Of a stretch of DNA of 64,000 nucleotides, positions 8,920 to 17,935 are shown piece after piece; the stretch's first letter is position 1, and the number at the start of each line of letters is the position of its first letter. The position numbers and the translations under genes were made by a program. Location of the stretch: contig NZ_JBHTCO010000011.1 of assembly GCF_042665295.1 (NCBI RefSeq), forward strand, positions 1 to 64,000. Reading direction: 5' to 3'. This stretch comes from Scopulibacillus_A cellulosilyticus. GTDB taxonomy: Bacteria > Bacillota > Bacilli > Bacillales > Sporolactobacillaceae. The notes beneath the pieces are model-generated. The model saw only the letters and a program-made list of their open reading frames with translations. It had not been told where the DNA came from and did not search any database.

Positions 8920-8955
8920 ACAAGTTAGGATCGCCTTTTATCCTAACTTGTTTTT
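8920..8955 (+). terminator. Rho-independent terminator of folC
   Basis: A perfect 12-bp stem, ACAAGTTAGGAT / ATCCTAACTTGT, is followed by five T. Confidence 0.9.
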
Positions 8956-9019
8956 AAATTAAAAAACTATTCCAAAGTTGATGAAATTTTAGTAAAATAT
9001 GTTTAAATCTTAAAAGGAT

Positions 9020-9778
9020 GTGAGGTTTATAGTTATTTACTTTTATATTTTTATTGTCGGGTTAATTCTTGGTTCCTTTTATAATGTTGTTGGTATCCGG
9101 GTAAGCCGGGGCCAATCCATTGCATTCCCGTCGTCACATTGTCCAAATTGCCGCCGGAAAATCCCCATTCATGAAATGATTCCATTTATTTCTTACCTTT
9201 TTTTACTCGGAAAATGCCGCGGCTGCGGTATCCGCATTTCTTTAATATATCCAATCGTTGAAATCTCCTGTGCTTTATTGTTTGTTTTTACCTTCATTAT
9301 TGAACCTTCACTTTCCTCAATTATTATGGGATGGCTCTTAATCTCCCTTCTGCTTATCATTTTTGTTTCGGACATAACAGATATGATCATACCTGATAAG
9401 GTTCTTATCGTATTTTTTATTCTTTTTATCTTCTATAGAATTATTTTCCCAATCTCTCCATGGTGGCAATCTGCCGCTGGAAGTATCGCCGGTTTTTTTA
9501 TTCTTTTTTCTATTAATTATATTAACAGGGGGAGCATCGGCGGAGGAGATATTAAGCTTTTTACCGTGCTGGGATATTTATTAGGTCTGGAGACTGTGTT
9601 ATTAGCATTGTTTTTATCAGCATTTTTTGGTGCGGTCATCGGCGGGGGAGGACAATTGACAGGATGGTTGAAGAAGGGACAGCCTATACCGTTTGGTCCG
9701 TTTATTTCACTTGGGACGCTTATGGCATTCTTCTTTGGGGAGCAAATGATGCGCTGGTACGTATCTTTGGTTTCGTAG
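9020..9778 (+). CDS. comC: Prepilin peptidase (type IV leader peptidase, ComC)
   Basis: ComC cleaves and N-methylates the prepilins of the DNA-uptake pseudopilus. The product is 252 aa with about seven membrane segments. Zinc-type cysteine pairs CPNC (41-44) and CRGC (66-69) and the two aspartate motifs (SDITDMIIPD near 118-121, GGGDIK near 176) are intact, so it should be active. The order folC-comC-spoIIB is conserved. The only regular start is GTG 9020; AAAAGGA ends one base before it, which is unusually close, so the true start may be a rare codon slightly downstream. Confidence 0.92.
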   Translation: MRFIVIYFYIFIVGLILGSFYNVVGIRVSRGQSIAFPSSHCPNCRRKIPIHEMIPFISYLFLLGKCRGCGIRISLIYPIVEISCALLFVFTFIIEPSLSSIIMGWLLISLLLIIFVSDITDMIIPDKVLIVFFILFIFYRIIFPISPWWQSAAGSIAGFFILFSINYINRGSIGGGDIKLFTVLGYLLGLETVLLALFLSAFFGAVIGGGGQLTGWLKKGQPIPFGPFISLGTLMAFFFGEQMMRWYVSLVS

Positions 9779-9805
9779 TGTAAAAAAATGACGAAAAGAA
9801 ATTAG

Positions 9806-9837
9806 GACAGGACGACAAAAGTCTTGTCTTTTTTTTG
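9806..9837 (+). terminator. Terminator of comC
   Basis: GACAGGAC / GTCTTGTC stem (one G-T pair) followed by eight T. Confidence 0.85.
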
Positions 9838-9893
9838 ACGATGTATGCTATTCTTCGATATACACGTAATATTCTGGGAAGGAGTGGTTGCTA

Positions 9894-10937
9894 TTGGTCA
9901 AAAAAAAGACTGATCCAGACATTATTGTTAAATTTAACGGCAAGGAACATTCCCTCGAAGAAATAACTAAGGCGGAAACTGCGGCCGCTGATTCTGATAA
10001 AAGTCTTAATTGGCGTCAAGTATTTCCCAATGAAGAAAAGGAAACGCTTAAATCTGATAAAATAGAAGAGCAATCTGCTGTCACCCATGAAAGCTTGGTA
10101 TCAAAATTAAAGAAAAAGAAAAGTAAGACTAAAAGTGAAAATGACCATATACCAATCTTCCTGTTAATAAAACATATTTGGATACCTCTGCTTGCGGCAA
10201 TAATCGTAGGTATGGGCTTGGGATTCACTCTCCTTTTAGCTTTTTCGGGACATGGAAAAAATCATGCAGTCTCAACTGTTTCAAACACGGAAACTGCCAG
10301 TCAACCGGGCCAATCACTGAAGCAAAATGCTTCTGCACTCCCCGCTAAAGATCTCAGCCTTCATTTATATGTTATCCAAGCAGGTGTATTTTCAAATAAA
10401 AGCCAAGCAGATGCACTGGTTAATGGCTTTCACGAGCAAGGTGTGCCGGGAGTAGTTGAAAAGGACGGCAATAATTATGTATTTATTGGCGCTCAAACAA
10501 ATCAATCGGATGTTAACCGTATGAAAAATTATTTCAAGGATCAAAGCATTAGTGTTTATACAAAAGATTGGACCGCAAAAAGCAAGCAGAAGACAGTTAA
10601 ACGAAATGCCTATAACTTTATGAAATTAGGCAATGATTTATTAGTATCAATGATTCCCGTAAGCGGACAAATGATTCTCAATGAAGGCGGTTCAATCAAT
10701 AATAAAGATATGAATAAAATAAAGGCAATGGAAAGTGAGTTAAAAAAGGCGGAAAATGAAGCTGAAGGCGTGTTTACGAAGAAAGATCAGGATAAACTTC
10801 ACTCGTTTTCCAACCAAATTTCTAAAAGTGTCCAATACTTAGATAAGCATAAGGATAAACTTGATAAAAAGACAGGAAGTTACCTGCAGCAGCATTTGCT
10901 TAATGCTATGCTGCTCTATAAAGAGCTGTTATCATAA
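9894..10937 (+). CDS. spoIIB: SpoIIB-like SPOR-domain protein
   Basis: SpoIIB localises to the sporulation septum and helps engulfment. The product is 347 aa. It has a charged cytoplasmic part (about 1-90), one membrane segment (about 95-117), a linker, and a SPOR domain (about 160-235, starting LHLYVIQAGVFSNKSQADAL), which binds denuded septal peptidoglycan. A helical tail follows. Start TTG 9894 is 9 bases after GGAAGGAG; the upstream TTG 9888 is too close. Position between comC and radC supports the name; the maf gene usually found next is missing. Confidence 0.85.
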   Translation: MVKKKTDPDIIVKFNGKEHSLEEITKAETAAADSDKSLNWRQVFPNEEKETLKSDKIEEQSAVTHESLVSKLKKKKSKTKSENDHIPIFLLIKHIWIPLLAAIIVGMGLGFTLLLAFSGHGKNHAVSTVSNTETASQPGQSLKQNASALPAKDLSLHLYVIQAGVFSNKSQADALVNGFHEQGVPGVVEKDGNNYVFIGAQTNQSDVNRMKNYFKDQSISVYTKDWTAKSKQKTVKRNAYNFMKLGNDLLVSMIPVSGQMILNEGGSINNKDMNKIKAMESELKKAENEAEGVFTKKDQDKLHSFSNQISKSVQYLDKHKDKLDKKTGSYLQQHLLNAMLLYKELLS

Positions 10938-10962
10938 AACTCGCCGCGGTGAGTTTTTTTGT
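10938..10962 (+). terminator. Terminator of spoIIB
   Basis: AACTC-GCCGCGG-GAGTT hairpin directly after the stop, followed by seven T. Confidence 0.8.
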
Positions 10963-11069
10963 TTTGCCTTGTCATAAAAAATAAAGTCCTGACGAACCCT
11001 CTTTATTGGGATTGGATAGGAACATGAAAAGATTTTTTAATGACAGAGGAGTAACGTTATGATACATTT

Positions 11070-11228
11070 ATGTTATCAATCATACATCCTCTTTTAACCT
11101 CTTCAACTATCATGTTAATGCTGATTTCATCCTTCCTTTTTCATGAACGCTCTTTTCAAATCTTAACTCACCCGGTCGAATCATCTATACTCAATGTCGG
11201 TAACGATGAAGTGCTCGCGTTCAAATGA
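11070..11228 (+). CDS. Possible 52-aa membrane peptide in the spoIIB-radC gap
   Basis: An ATG frame of 53 codons has one hydrophobic stretch (TIMLMLISSFLF) and a polar tail. The nearest good ribosome-binding site (AGAGGAG, about 11045) fits better with an ATG at 11059 that opens only 12 codons in another frame. It is therefore either a weakly translated small gene, a frameshifted remnant, or chance. This 390-base gap is where maf is found in B. subtilis, and no Maf motif is visible. Confidence 0.25.
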   Translation: MLSIIHPLLTSSTIMLMLISSFLFHERSFQILTHPVESSILNVGNDEVLAFK

Positions 11229-11240
11229 CTGTAAGTGCGT

Positions 11241-11258
11241 GTTCAAAACTTATTGAAC
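11241..11258. repeat. Mini-palindrome of the dispersed repeat family
   Basis: GTTCAAAACTTATTGAAC, preceded by GCGT, is an end-to-end form that keeps only the two outer arms. It lies 92 bases upstream of radC. Confidence 0.6.
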
Positions 11259-11349
11259 ATCTTTATTATAAGGAAATGGTTTGTCATGCGGGGAAGTATG
11301 CTTGAAAAAGCATCTTAGTCAGTCACGGAACAATTATTTAGGAGGAATT

Positions 11350-12039
11350 ATGTTGGAAGAAGTTTTGATGATCCGTGATGTACCGAAAGAAGAGCGGCCC
11401 AGAGAAAGATTAATCAAGGAAGGCGCTCATGTTCTGTCCAATCAGGAGTTACTCGCAATTATTTTGAGAACCGGTACGAGAGAAGAATCAGTTCTTCAAT
11501 TGTCTCATCGCTTGCTTCACAAATTTGAAGGACTTACTCTCCTGAAGGAGGCAAGTGTTGAGGAACTTGAAAGTGTGAAAGGTATAGGTAAAACAAAAGC
11601 CGTTCAATTGATTGCCGCGATAGAGTTAGGAAGACGTGTCAGCCAATTGCGAAACGAAGAACGTTACGTGATCCGCTCTCCTGAAGATGGAGCGAAGTAC
11701 GTGATGGAGGATATGCGGTTTTTGGCGCAAGAACATTTTGTCTGTCTTTATTTAAATACCAAAAATCAAGTACTCTATCAAAAAACGATTTTCATCGGGA
11801 GTCTGAATGCTTCAATCGTCCATCCGCGTGAGGTGTTTAAAGAAGCCCTGCGGCGATCGGCAGCCTCGATTATATGTTTTCATAATCATCCAAGCGGCGA
11901 TCCGACACCGAGCCGGGAAGATATTGAGGTTACGAAGCGGTTGGTTGAGTGCGGGATGCTGCTTGGTATTGATGTCTTGGATCACATTATTATTGGTGAT
12001 CAAATTTTTATAAGTTTGAAAGAAAAAGGTATAGTTTAG
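11350..12039 (+). CDS. radC: RadC family JAB/MPN protein
   Basis: The product is 229 aa. A helix-hairpin-helix part (VKGIGKTKAVQL, about residues 75-90) precedes a JAB1/MPN metal-binding domain with the intact HNHPSGDPTPS motif (H178, H180, D184). The family's cellular role is unsettled; a link to DNA repair in its original host was not upheld. GGAGG lies 4 bases before ATG 11350, and the longer open frame from 11281 lacks such a site. Confidence 0.95.
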   Translation: MLEEVLMIRDVPKEERPRERLIKEGAHVLSNQELLAIILRTGTREESVLQLSHRLLHKFEGLTLLKEASVEELESVKGIGKTKAVQLIAAIELGRRVSQLRNEERYVIRSPEDGAKYVMEDMRFLAQEHFVCLYLNTKNQVLYQKTIFIGSLNASIVHPREVFKEALRRSAASIICFHNHPSGDPTPSREDIEVTKRLVECGMLLGIDVLDHIIIGDQIFISLKEKGIV

Positions 12040-12111
12040 TACTATTTTTTTCATGATATTTAAGTTATAATTTAATTTATGAGTTTTGCATCATGAAGGG
12101 AGATTACATAG

Positions 12112-13149
12112 ATGTTTGGCGGATTTTCTAGAGATATGGGAATCGACCTGGGAACGGCGAATACGCTCGTTTACGTTAAAGGTAAAGGTGTTATAGTGAG
12201 GGAACCCTCGGTAGTTGCATTACGTACTGATACAGACACAATTGAAGCTGTAGGTAATTCAGCTAAAAATATGATTGGCAGAACTCCGGGAAATATTGTG
12301 GCTGTACGCCCAATGAAAGATGGGGTCATCGCCGACTTTGAAACGACCGCTACTATGATGAAATATTTTATTAATCAAGCTCAAAAAACGCGGTCTGTTT
12401 TTTCGCGCAAGCCTAATGTTATGGTTTGTGTACCATCGGGCATTACTGCCGTTGAGAAGCGTGCGGTTGAAGATGCGACAAAACAAGCAGGCGCAAAGGA
12501 AGCTTATACGATTGAAGAGCCGTTTGCGGCGGCGATTGGCGCTGATTTACCGGTATGGGAACCGACCGGCAGCATGGTTGTGGACATTGGCGGCGGTACA
12601 ACAGAAGTAGCTATTATATCACTTGGAGGCATCGTTACCAGCCAGTCAATTCGTGTAGCCGGCGATGAGATGGATGATGCTGTGATCCAGTATATAAAGA
12701 AGACCTATAACTTAATGATAGGTGAAAGAACTGCTGAAGCATTAAAGCTGCAAATTGGATCAGCCGGCAAGCCTGAGGATATTGACAGTATGGAAATACG
12801 CGGAAGGGATCTGTTAACAGGTCTGCCGAAGACTATTGAAGTAACAGCGGAAGAGATAGCTGATGCGTTAAGTGATACAGTTACGGCAATTATTGAGGCT
12901 GTTAAAGTGACATTGGAAAAAACCCCTCCTGAACTCGCTGCCGATATCATGGACCGCGGGATTGTTTTGACCGGAGGCGGCGCTTTATTACGTCATTTAG
13001 ATCATGTGATCAGTGAAGAGACTAAAATGCCTGTTATAGTAGCTGAAAATTCAATGGACTGCGTTGCTATTGGAACAGGACGTGCGCTTGAAAATTTACA
13101 TTTATTCAAGTCTAAAGCAGGTATTACTTCACGATCCAGATCAAAGTAA
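12112..13149 (+). CDS. mreB: Rod shape-determining protein MreB
   Basis: Bacterial actin that organises lateral wall synthesis under the membrane. The product, 345 aa, shows the actin-fold nucleotide motifs DLGTANTLVY (near residue 10), DIGGGTTEVA (near 162) and TGGGALLRHL (near 289). The N-terminal FGGFSRDMG segment is the usual amphipathic membrane-binding region. First gene of mreBCD-minCD. Confidence 0.98.
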   Translation: MFGGFSRDMGIDLGTANTLVYVKGKGVIVREPSVVALRTDTDTIEAVGNSAKNMIGRTPGNIVAVRPMKDGVIADFETTATMMKYFINQAQKTRSVFSRKPNVMVCVPSGITAVEKRAVEDATKQAGAKEAYTIEEPFAAAIGADLPVWEPTGSMVVDIGGGTTEVAIISLGGIVTSQSIRVAGDEMDDAVIQYIKKTYNLMIGERTAEALKLQIGSAGKPEDIDSMEIRGRDLLTGLPKTIEVTAEEIADALSDTVTAIIEAVKVTLEKTPPELAADIMDRGIVLTGGGALLRHLDHVISEETKMPVIVAENSMDCVAIGTGRALENLHLFKSKAGITSRSRSK

Positions 13150-13167
13150 AGTAAGTGGGTGTCTTAA

Positions 13168-14022
13168 ATGTCCCCTTTTTTCTCAAATAAAAAACTTATC
13201 GTACTCTTAGCAAGCCTCATTGTACTCGTTGCATTAATCGGTTTTTCAATAAAACAGCAAACAAAAACGACTTGGGCTGAAGAATTCGTTCATGATACGG
13301 TTGGATGGTTTCAACAAATTTTCAATAGACCCGCTCAATATGTGGCGGGTTTCTTCGAGACTATTGATGATATAGAAAATACCTATAAAGAAAACCGTGC
13401 TCTTAAGGCTAATCTTGATAACTATGCATCCGTTGTTCAAGAAAACCAGGAAGTCAAAAAGGAAAACTATGATCTGAGGAAAGAATTGAATCTATTGAAC
13501 GACCCAAGTCTTCATGATTATACGAAACACCCTGCGACGGTTATTGCCCGTTCCTATGATGAATGGAATCAAATGATTACTATTAATAAGGGTGCTCAAG
13601 ACGGTATTAAGTCAGGTATGGCTGTCATAACGCCAGACGGCTTTGTTGGAAAAGTCACTAAGGTCAGTCAGTTTACCAGTGATGTCACGTTAATTACGGC
13701 TTCGAATAATGCCAATCAGATTGCAAGTATGATACAAAGCAAAAGTATTTACGGTATGATTGAAGGCTATGATCCTAAGAAAAATGTTCTATCATTTAAT
13801 AAAGTACCGGTAAAGTCCAATATTAAAAAAGGTCAAACGGTTGTTACTTCAGGACTTGGCGGTGTTTTTCCTAGAGGCCTTATTATCGGAAAGGTCAAGG
13901 ATATTAAAACAGATCAGTACGGTTTAACGAAGAATGTTGAAGTTACCCCGGCTGCTCATTTAAATGACTTAACAAATGTCATTGTTGTCGAGCGTCATGC
14001 GACAACTGTCAAGGGGGGATAA
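13168..14022 (+). CDS. mreC: Rod shape-determining protein MreC
   Basis: The product, 284 aa, has a short cytoplasmic start, one membrane helix (about 9-27), a coiled coil (about 70-110) that drives dimerisation, and a twin beta-barrel outer domain (PATVIARSYDEWNQMITINKG onward). It links MreB to the wall synthases outside the membrane. It follows mreB by 18 bases. Confidence 0.97.
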   Translation: MSPFFSNKKLIVLLASLIVLVALIGFSIKQQTKTTWAEEFVHDTVGWFQQIFNRPAQYVAGFFETIDDIENTYKENRALKANLDNYASVVQENQEVKKENYDLRKELNLLNDPSLHDYTKHPATVIARSYDEWNQMITINKGAQDGIKSGMAVITPDGFVGKVTKVSQFTSDVTLITASNNANQIASMIQSKSIYGMIEGYDPKKNVLSFNKVPVKSNIKKGQTVVTSGLGGVFPRGLIIGKVKDIKTDQYGLTKNVEVTPAAHLNDLTNVIVVERHATTVKGG

Positions 14023-14025
14023 GCC

Positions 14026-14544
14026 TTGAATCATGTAAAATTATTTCTTATCCTCTTTGTTTTATTCCTTATTCAAGGGACGGTAATGACTGTTTTTTCT
14101 CCTGAATGGTTTGGTTTCAATATGGCAGTCATTCCGCACTTTATATTAGTTGCCGTTATGCTGATTGCTTTTTTTCTAAATCGCGGTACAGCTGTAAAAT
14201 ACGGAGTTGTCTTTGGGTTTCTCATTGATATTATTTACACCAATGTATGGGGTGTATACGCGTTTTGTATCGCTTTTACAGCCTATCTCATGAGCTATTT
14301 AACTAAAGTTTTTCACATGAATCTTATTGTTGTGCTGTTTATAAGTATGATCGGTGTCTGTTTTTTAGAATTGGAAGTTTACGGTATCTATTCTATTGTT
14401 GGTTTAACTAATGTCCCATTTGTTCATTTTCTTGAGTTTCGGCTGCCGCCTACTGCCGCTTTAAACGGCGTATTTACTATTATAGCTTTTTATCCAATGC
14501 GGCGTTTTTTAGGCAGGATGAGAGAAGGAACGGTAGAAGAATAG
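14026..14544 (+). CDS. mreD: Rod shape-determining protein MreD
   Basis: The product is 172 aa and almost entirely hydrophobic, with about five membrane helices. It begins with TTG 14026 after a GGGGGGA ribosome-binding site, 3 bases past the mreC stop. MreD is part of the elongation complex with MreC and RodA. Confidence 0.95.
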   Translation: MNHVKLFLILFVLFLIQGTVMTVFSPEWFGFNMAVIPHFILVAVMLIAFFLNRGTAVKYGVVFGFLIDIIYTNVWGVYAFCIAFTAYLMSYLTKVFHMNLIVVLFISMIGVCFLELEVYGIYSIVGLTNVPFVHFLEFRLPPTAALNGVFTIIAFYPMRRFLGRMREGTVEE

Positions 14545-14607
14545 GCCGCAAAAAAAGGATTCCAATCATAGGATGTTGAATATATCTATGTTGAGGTGAA
14601 CGATCCT

Positions 14608-15288
14608 ATGTCTAACGTGCAGCCTTTAGTAACAATCAAAGGCAGGAAAGATGGCCTCGTTCTTTCCTTAAATGATAAATGTTCTTATGATAATCTAATC
14701 TTAGAACTTAAAGAGAAACTGTTAGTTGATACAAGAGATCATGAGGGTCCTCTTATTCCGGTAAGAATTGAAGCGGGATATCGTTATTTATCTGCGGAAC
14801 AGAAAGAGGAAATAACGGATATTGTCCGCTCCAAAAAGAAATTGTATGTTGATGAAATCAATTCTCACGTTCTTTCAAAGAAAGAATGTGAGAATCAGTT
14901 AAAACAGTCCCAGCTAACTTCAAAAACTCAAATTGTCCGTTCAGGTCAAGTTCTTGAGATAGAAGGGGATTTGCTGCTTATAGGTGATGTTAACCCCGGC
15001 GCACGTGTGATAGCTACAGGAAGCATCTATGTTATGGGATCGTTGCGGGGCATCGCTCATGCTGGAAAGAATGGCAATCACGAAGCTGTGATCGCTGCAT
15101 CCTTGATGAAACCAACCCAATTACGAATTGGTGAAGTCATTAGTCGTTCACCGGACAATACAGATGACAATAAAGATGGTCAAAATACAATGGAATGTGC
15201 TTTTGTCGATCCATCAGCCAAACAAATCGCCATAGACCGCATCCAGTCATTGTTTAAAAGAAACAAGCAATTAGCAAGGTTGACATGA
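14608..15288 (+). CDS. minC: Septum site-determining protein MinC
   Basis: MinC blocks FtsZ assembly away from midcell. The product is 226 aa. The C-terminal beta-helix is clear (GDLLLIGDVNPGARVIATGSIYVMG, the MinD-binding face), and the N-terminal half fits the FtsZ-inhibiting domain. ATG 14608 is 9 bases after TTGAGGTG; a GTG at 14596 overlaps that site. minD follows by 18 bases. Confidence 0.95.
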   Translation: MSNVQPLVTIKGRKDGLVLSLNDKCSYDNLILELKEKLLVDTRDHEGPLIPVRIEAGYRYLSAEQKEEITDIVRSKKKLYVDEINSHVLSKKECENQLKQSQLTSKTQIVRSGQVLEIEGDLLLIGDVNPGARVIATGSIYVMGSLRGIAHAGKNGNHEAVIAASLMKPTQLRIGEVISRSPDNTDDNKDGQNTMECAFVDPSAKQIAIDRIQSLFKRNKQLARLT

Positions 15289-15306
15289 TGAGAGAGGTGT
15301 TGACAA

Positions 15307-16104
15307 ATGGGGGAAGCCATTGTTATAACTTCCGGAAAAGGCGGCGTCGGCAAAACGACAACATCTGCCAATATTGGTACAGTTCTAGCACTTCAAGGTA
15401 AAAAGGTATGTCTAGTCGATACTGACATTGGGCTTCGAAACCTTGATGTTGTCATGGGATTAGAAAATCGGATTATCTATGATCTTGTTGATGTTGCTGA
15501 CGGACGTTGTAAGCTTAATCAGGCGCTTATTAAGGACAAAAGGTTTGACTGTTTAAGTCTGCTTCCGGCTGCACAAACCAGGGATAAAACCGCTATTACC
15601 CCTGAACAAATGAAGAAAATCATTGATGATTTAAAGCGGGAATATGATTACATAATTATTGATTGTCCAGCGGGGATTGAACAAGGATATAAGAACGCTG
15701 TTGCTGGGGCAGATAAAGCAATTGTCGTTACAACACCTGAAATTTCTTCTGTCAGGGATGCTGATCGAATTATCGGTTTGCTTGAGCAGGATGAAAATCT
15801 ATCTTCACCCCGTTTAATTATTAACCGAATTCGTAATCATATGATGAAAAATGGCGATATGCTGGAAATTGATGAAATTATGAATGTACTCGCTATTGAT
15901 TTGTTAGGTATTGTTATGGATGATGATGCGGTGATTTCCGCTACAAACAAAGGTGAACCGATTGCCCTTAATCCTTCTTCCAAAGCATCGATTGCTTATC
16001 GGAATATCGGCCGGCGTATCCTTGGAGAATCAGTACCGTTAATGTCGCTTGATGAAAAACCTGGATTTTTTCAAAGAGTTAAGCAATTGCTGGGTATGCG
16101 TTGA
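15307..16104 (+). CDS. minD: Septum site-determining ATPase MinD
   Basis: The product is 265 aa, a ParA-type ATPase with the deviant Walker A KGGVGKT (residues 11-17) that recruits MinC to the membrane. The last residues, GFFQRVKQLLGMR, form the amphipathic membrane-targeting helix. The gene ends the mre-min group. Confidence 0.98.
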   Translation: MGEAIVITSGKGGVGKTTTSANIGTVLALQGKKVCLVDTDIGLRNLDVVMGLENRIIYDLVDVADGRCKLNQALIKDKRFDCLSLLPAAQTRDKTAITPEQMKKIIDDLKREYDYIIIDCPAGIEQGYKNAVAGADKAIVVTTPEISSVRDADRIIGLLEQDENLSSPRLIINRIRNHMMKNGDMLEIDEIMNVLAIDLLGIVMDDDAVISATNKGEPIALNPSSKASIAYRNIGRRILGESVPLMSLDEKPGFFQRVKQLLGMR

Positions 16105-16107
16105 TTA

Positions 16108-16145
16108 AACCCGGTTGGGAATATTCCCAACCGGGTTTTTTTAAT
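16108..16145 (+). terminator. Terminator of mreBCD-minCD
   Basis: AACCCGGTTGGGAATA pairs almost perfectly with its complement on the right (CCCAACCGGGTT), followed by a run of T. Confidence 0.95.
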
Positions 16146-16179
16146 AATAATAATTGCTTAATGTATCTTTTACCCTTCA

Positions 16180-16209
16180 GTCATAACTTGTCCTCAGATA
16201 ACATAAGTT
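16180..16209 (+). promoter_or_regulatory. Probable sigma-E promoter of spoIVFAB
   Basis: GTCATAAC (16180-16187) and CATAAGTT (16202-16209), 14 bases apart, resemble sigma-E elements. The spoIVF operon is sigma-E dependent in B. subtilis. Confidence 0.45.
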
Positions 16210-16239
16210 GTACAAAGACGGGTAAAGGAAGGGTTAGCG

Positions 16240-17019
16240 ATGAAAAAGATTGATGAGATTAGAAAGAGGCATAAGAATAGAAAAAATTCATTTAGTTTTT
16301 CAAGTAAACAATCAACTTTTCACTCGCATCAACATTCCGCGGACGACTTTTCCGAATATAAGGAATACAAGAAGCCAACCAATGACCAAAACAATTGGCA
16401 TCCCTTATTTCAAGTGCAAACTTTCATTGTCAAATGCCTGATATCCGGTTGTTTAGTATTAGCGACAGGCATTGTTTATAAACAAGCTGACAGCCGCTTG
16501 AACGTTGTTAAAAGCGGTGTGTCAAAGGCTATGAATGATGAATTTAAATTCGCTAAAGTATCAGGGTGGTATGAAGATACATTCGGAAAACCGCTAGCTT
16601 TATTACCTTTCCTAGATCAGTCTCCGGATAAAAATAATAAGGAAAATAAGTCTAATAAAATGGCTTATGCTGAGCCGGTCAGCGGGCAAGTGACCAGGAA
16701 ATTTTCAGCTGCCAATAAGGGTGTATTAGTTAAGACGTCTGCTAATTCACAAGTTAAAGCTGTTAAAGACGGCTTTGTCGTGTATGTCGGTAAAAAGGCT
16801 AAAACAGGTGAAACGGTTATTATACAGCACAAAGACGGCAGTGAATCCTGGTATGGAAAATTGGACAATGTTGATGTTAAAACTTATGACTTTGTAAAAA
16901 AAGGTCAAAAGGTTGGCAAGGTTTCCAATGGTGATCATAATCAGAAAGGAACTTTTTATTTTGCATTAAAAGAAGGTAACCAATTCGTTGATCCCATTCA
17001 GGTGATTAAATTTGAATAA
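16240..17019 (+). CDS. spoIVFA: SpoIVFA, inhibitor/scaffold of the pro-sigma-K protease
   Basis: SpoIVFA anchors and holds inactive SpoIVFB in the outer forespore membrane until the forespore signal arrives. The product is 259 aa: a basic N-terminal cytoplasmic part, one membrane helix (about 65-82), and a C-terminal M23/LytM-like domain (about 150-255, PVSGQVTRKF, QHKDGSESWYGKLDNVDV). The zinc-binding histidines of active M23 enzymes are not conserved, as expected for this regulator. It overlaps spoIVFB by 8 bases. Confidence 0.92.
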   Translation: MKKIDEIRKRHKNRKNSFSFSSKQSTFHSHQHSADDFSEYKEYKKPTNDQNNWHPLFQVQTFIVKCLISGCLVLATGIVYKQADSRLNVVKSGVSKAMNDEFKFAKVSGWYEDTFGKPLALLPFLDQSPDKNNKENKSNKMAYAEPVSGQVTRKFSAANKGVLVKTSANSQVKAVKDGFVVYVGKKAKTGETVIIQHKDGSESWYGKLDNVDVKTYDFVKKGQKVGKVSNGDHNQKGTFYFALKEGNQFVDPIQVIKFE

Positions 17020-17869
17020 TTTTTATTTACCAAAATTTAAAATTCATCCAGTTTTCTGGTTTGTACTTGCTGCCGGATTAATTACAGGTCACTTTTGGGA
17101 TATTGTCATTGTGTTTTTTATTGTTTTTATTCATGAATGCGGCCATGCTGCAGCTGCTATGATAGTAGGATGGCGGGTCACAGCCATAGAACTGCTTCCT
17201 TTTGGAGGTGTTGCCAAGGTTGAAGATCACGCTAACCGGCCTCTTAAAGAAGAATTATTTGTAACTATTGCCGGACCGTTGCAGCATTTATGGCTGCCTG
17301 CTGTTTCTTATCTTTTAGCACCAACAGAGTTTTGGAGCTATTCCCATCATCATTTATTTTTAACATACAATACGATGATTTTGCTGTTTAATTTATTGCC
17401 TGTTTGGCCATTGGACGGCGGGAAACTTCTTTATATCCTTTTAATGAGGCGCTTGCCTTTTAAAAAAGCTTATCACTATTCCTTGATCATTTCGCTTATT
17501 ATATTAGTTTTACTCACCGTTTTTCTTTTAATCTTTTATCCTTTTTTACTGAGTTACTTTGTTGTTGCCAGTTTTTTAGGCTTGTCAATTTATAAAGAGT
17601 GGAGACAGAGGCAATATGTTTTTATGAGGTTTTTATTGTCCCGTTGGCGGGAATATCAAGATAAATCCAAGTACTATAAGCCGCTCATCGTACCTCCAAA
17701 TATGCCAATTATAAATATTTTGGATTTGTTTTACAGGGGAATGGATCATCAAATTATTATTCGCAATCATAATAAACAGCGGGTCATTAATGAAGGAGAT
17801 TTGTTGAATCTATATTTTAGCGGTCATTATGCACGGCACAGAATAGGTGAATTGTTCAAGCTTTGCTGA
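17012..17869 (+). CDS. spoIVFB: SpoIVFB, intramembrane metalloprotease that processes pro-sigma-K
   Basis: The product is 285 aa. Zinc motif HECGH (residues 41-45) and the distal LLPVWPLDGGKLL (Asp 135) are those of site-2 proteases. Six or so membrane helices fill residues 12-195. The remaining C-terminal part is the soluble CBS-like domain that senses ATP in B. subtilis. The start is TTG 17012, within the end of spoIVFA, so the two are coupled. Confidence 0.95.
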   Translation: MNNFYLPKFKIHPVFWFVLAAGLITGHFWDIVIVFFIVFIHECGHAAAAMIVGWRVTAIELLPFGGVAKVEDHANRPLKEELFVTIAGPLQHLWLPAVSYLLAPTEFWSYSHHHLFLTYNTMILLFNLLPVWPLDGGKLLYILLMRRLPFKKAYHYSLIISLIILVLLTVFLLIFYPFLLSYFVVASFLGLSIYKEWRQRQYVFMRFLLSRWREYQDKSKYYKPLIVPPNMPIINILDLFYRGMDHQIIIRNHNKQRVINEGDLLNLYFSGHYARHRIGELFKLC

Positions 17870-17935
17870 TCGCCGTTTGACGTATGTTCTTCCGATTTAA
17901 TACAATAAGAACATCCATATCGGAGGTTCGTTCCC

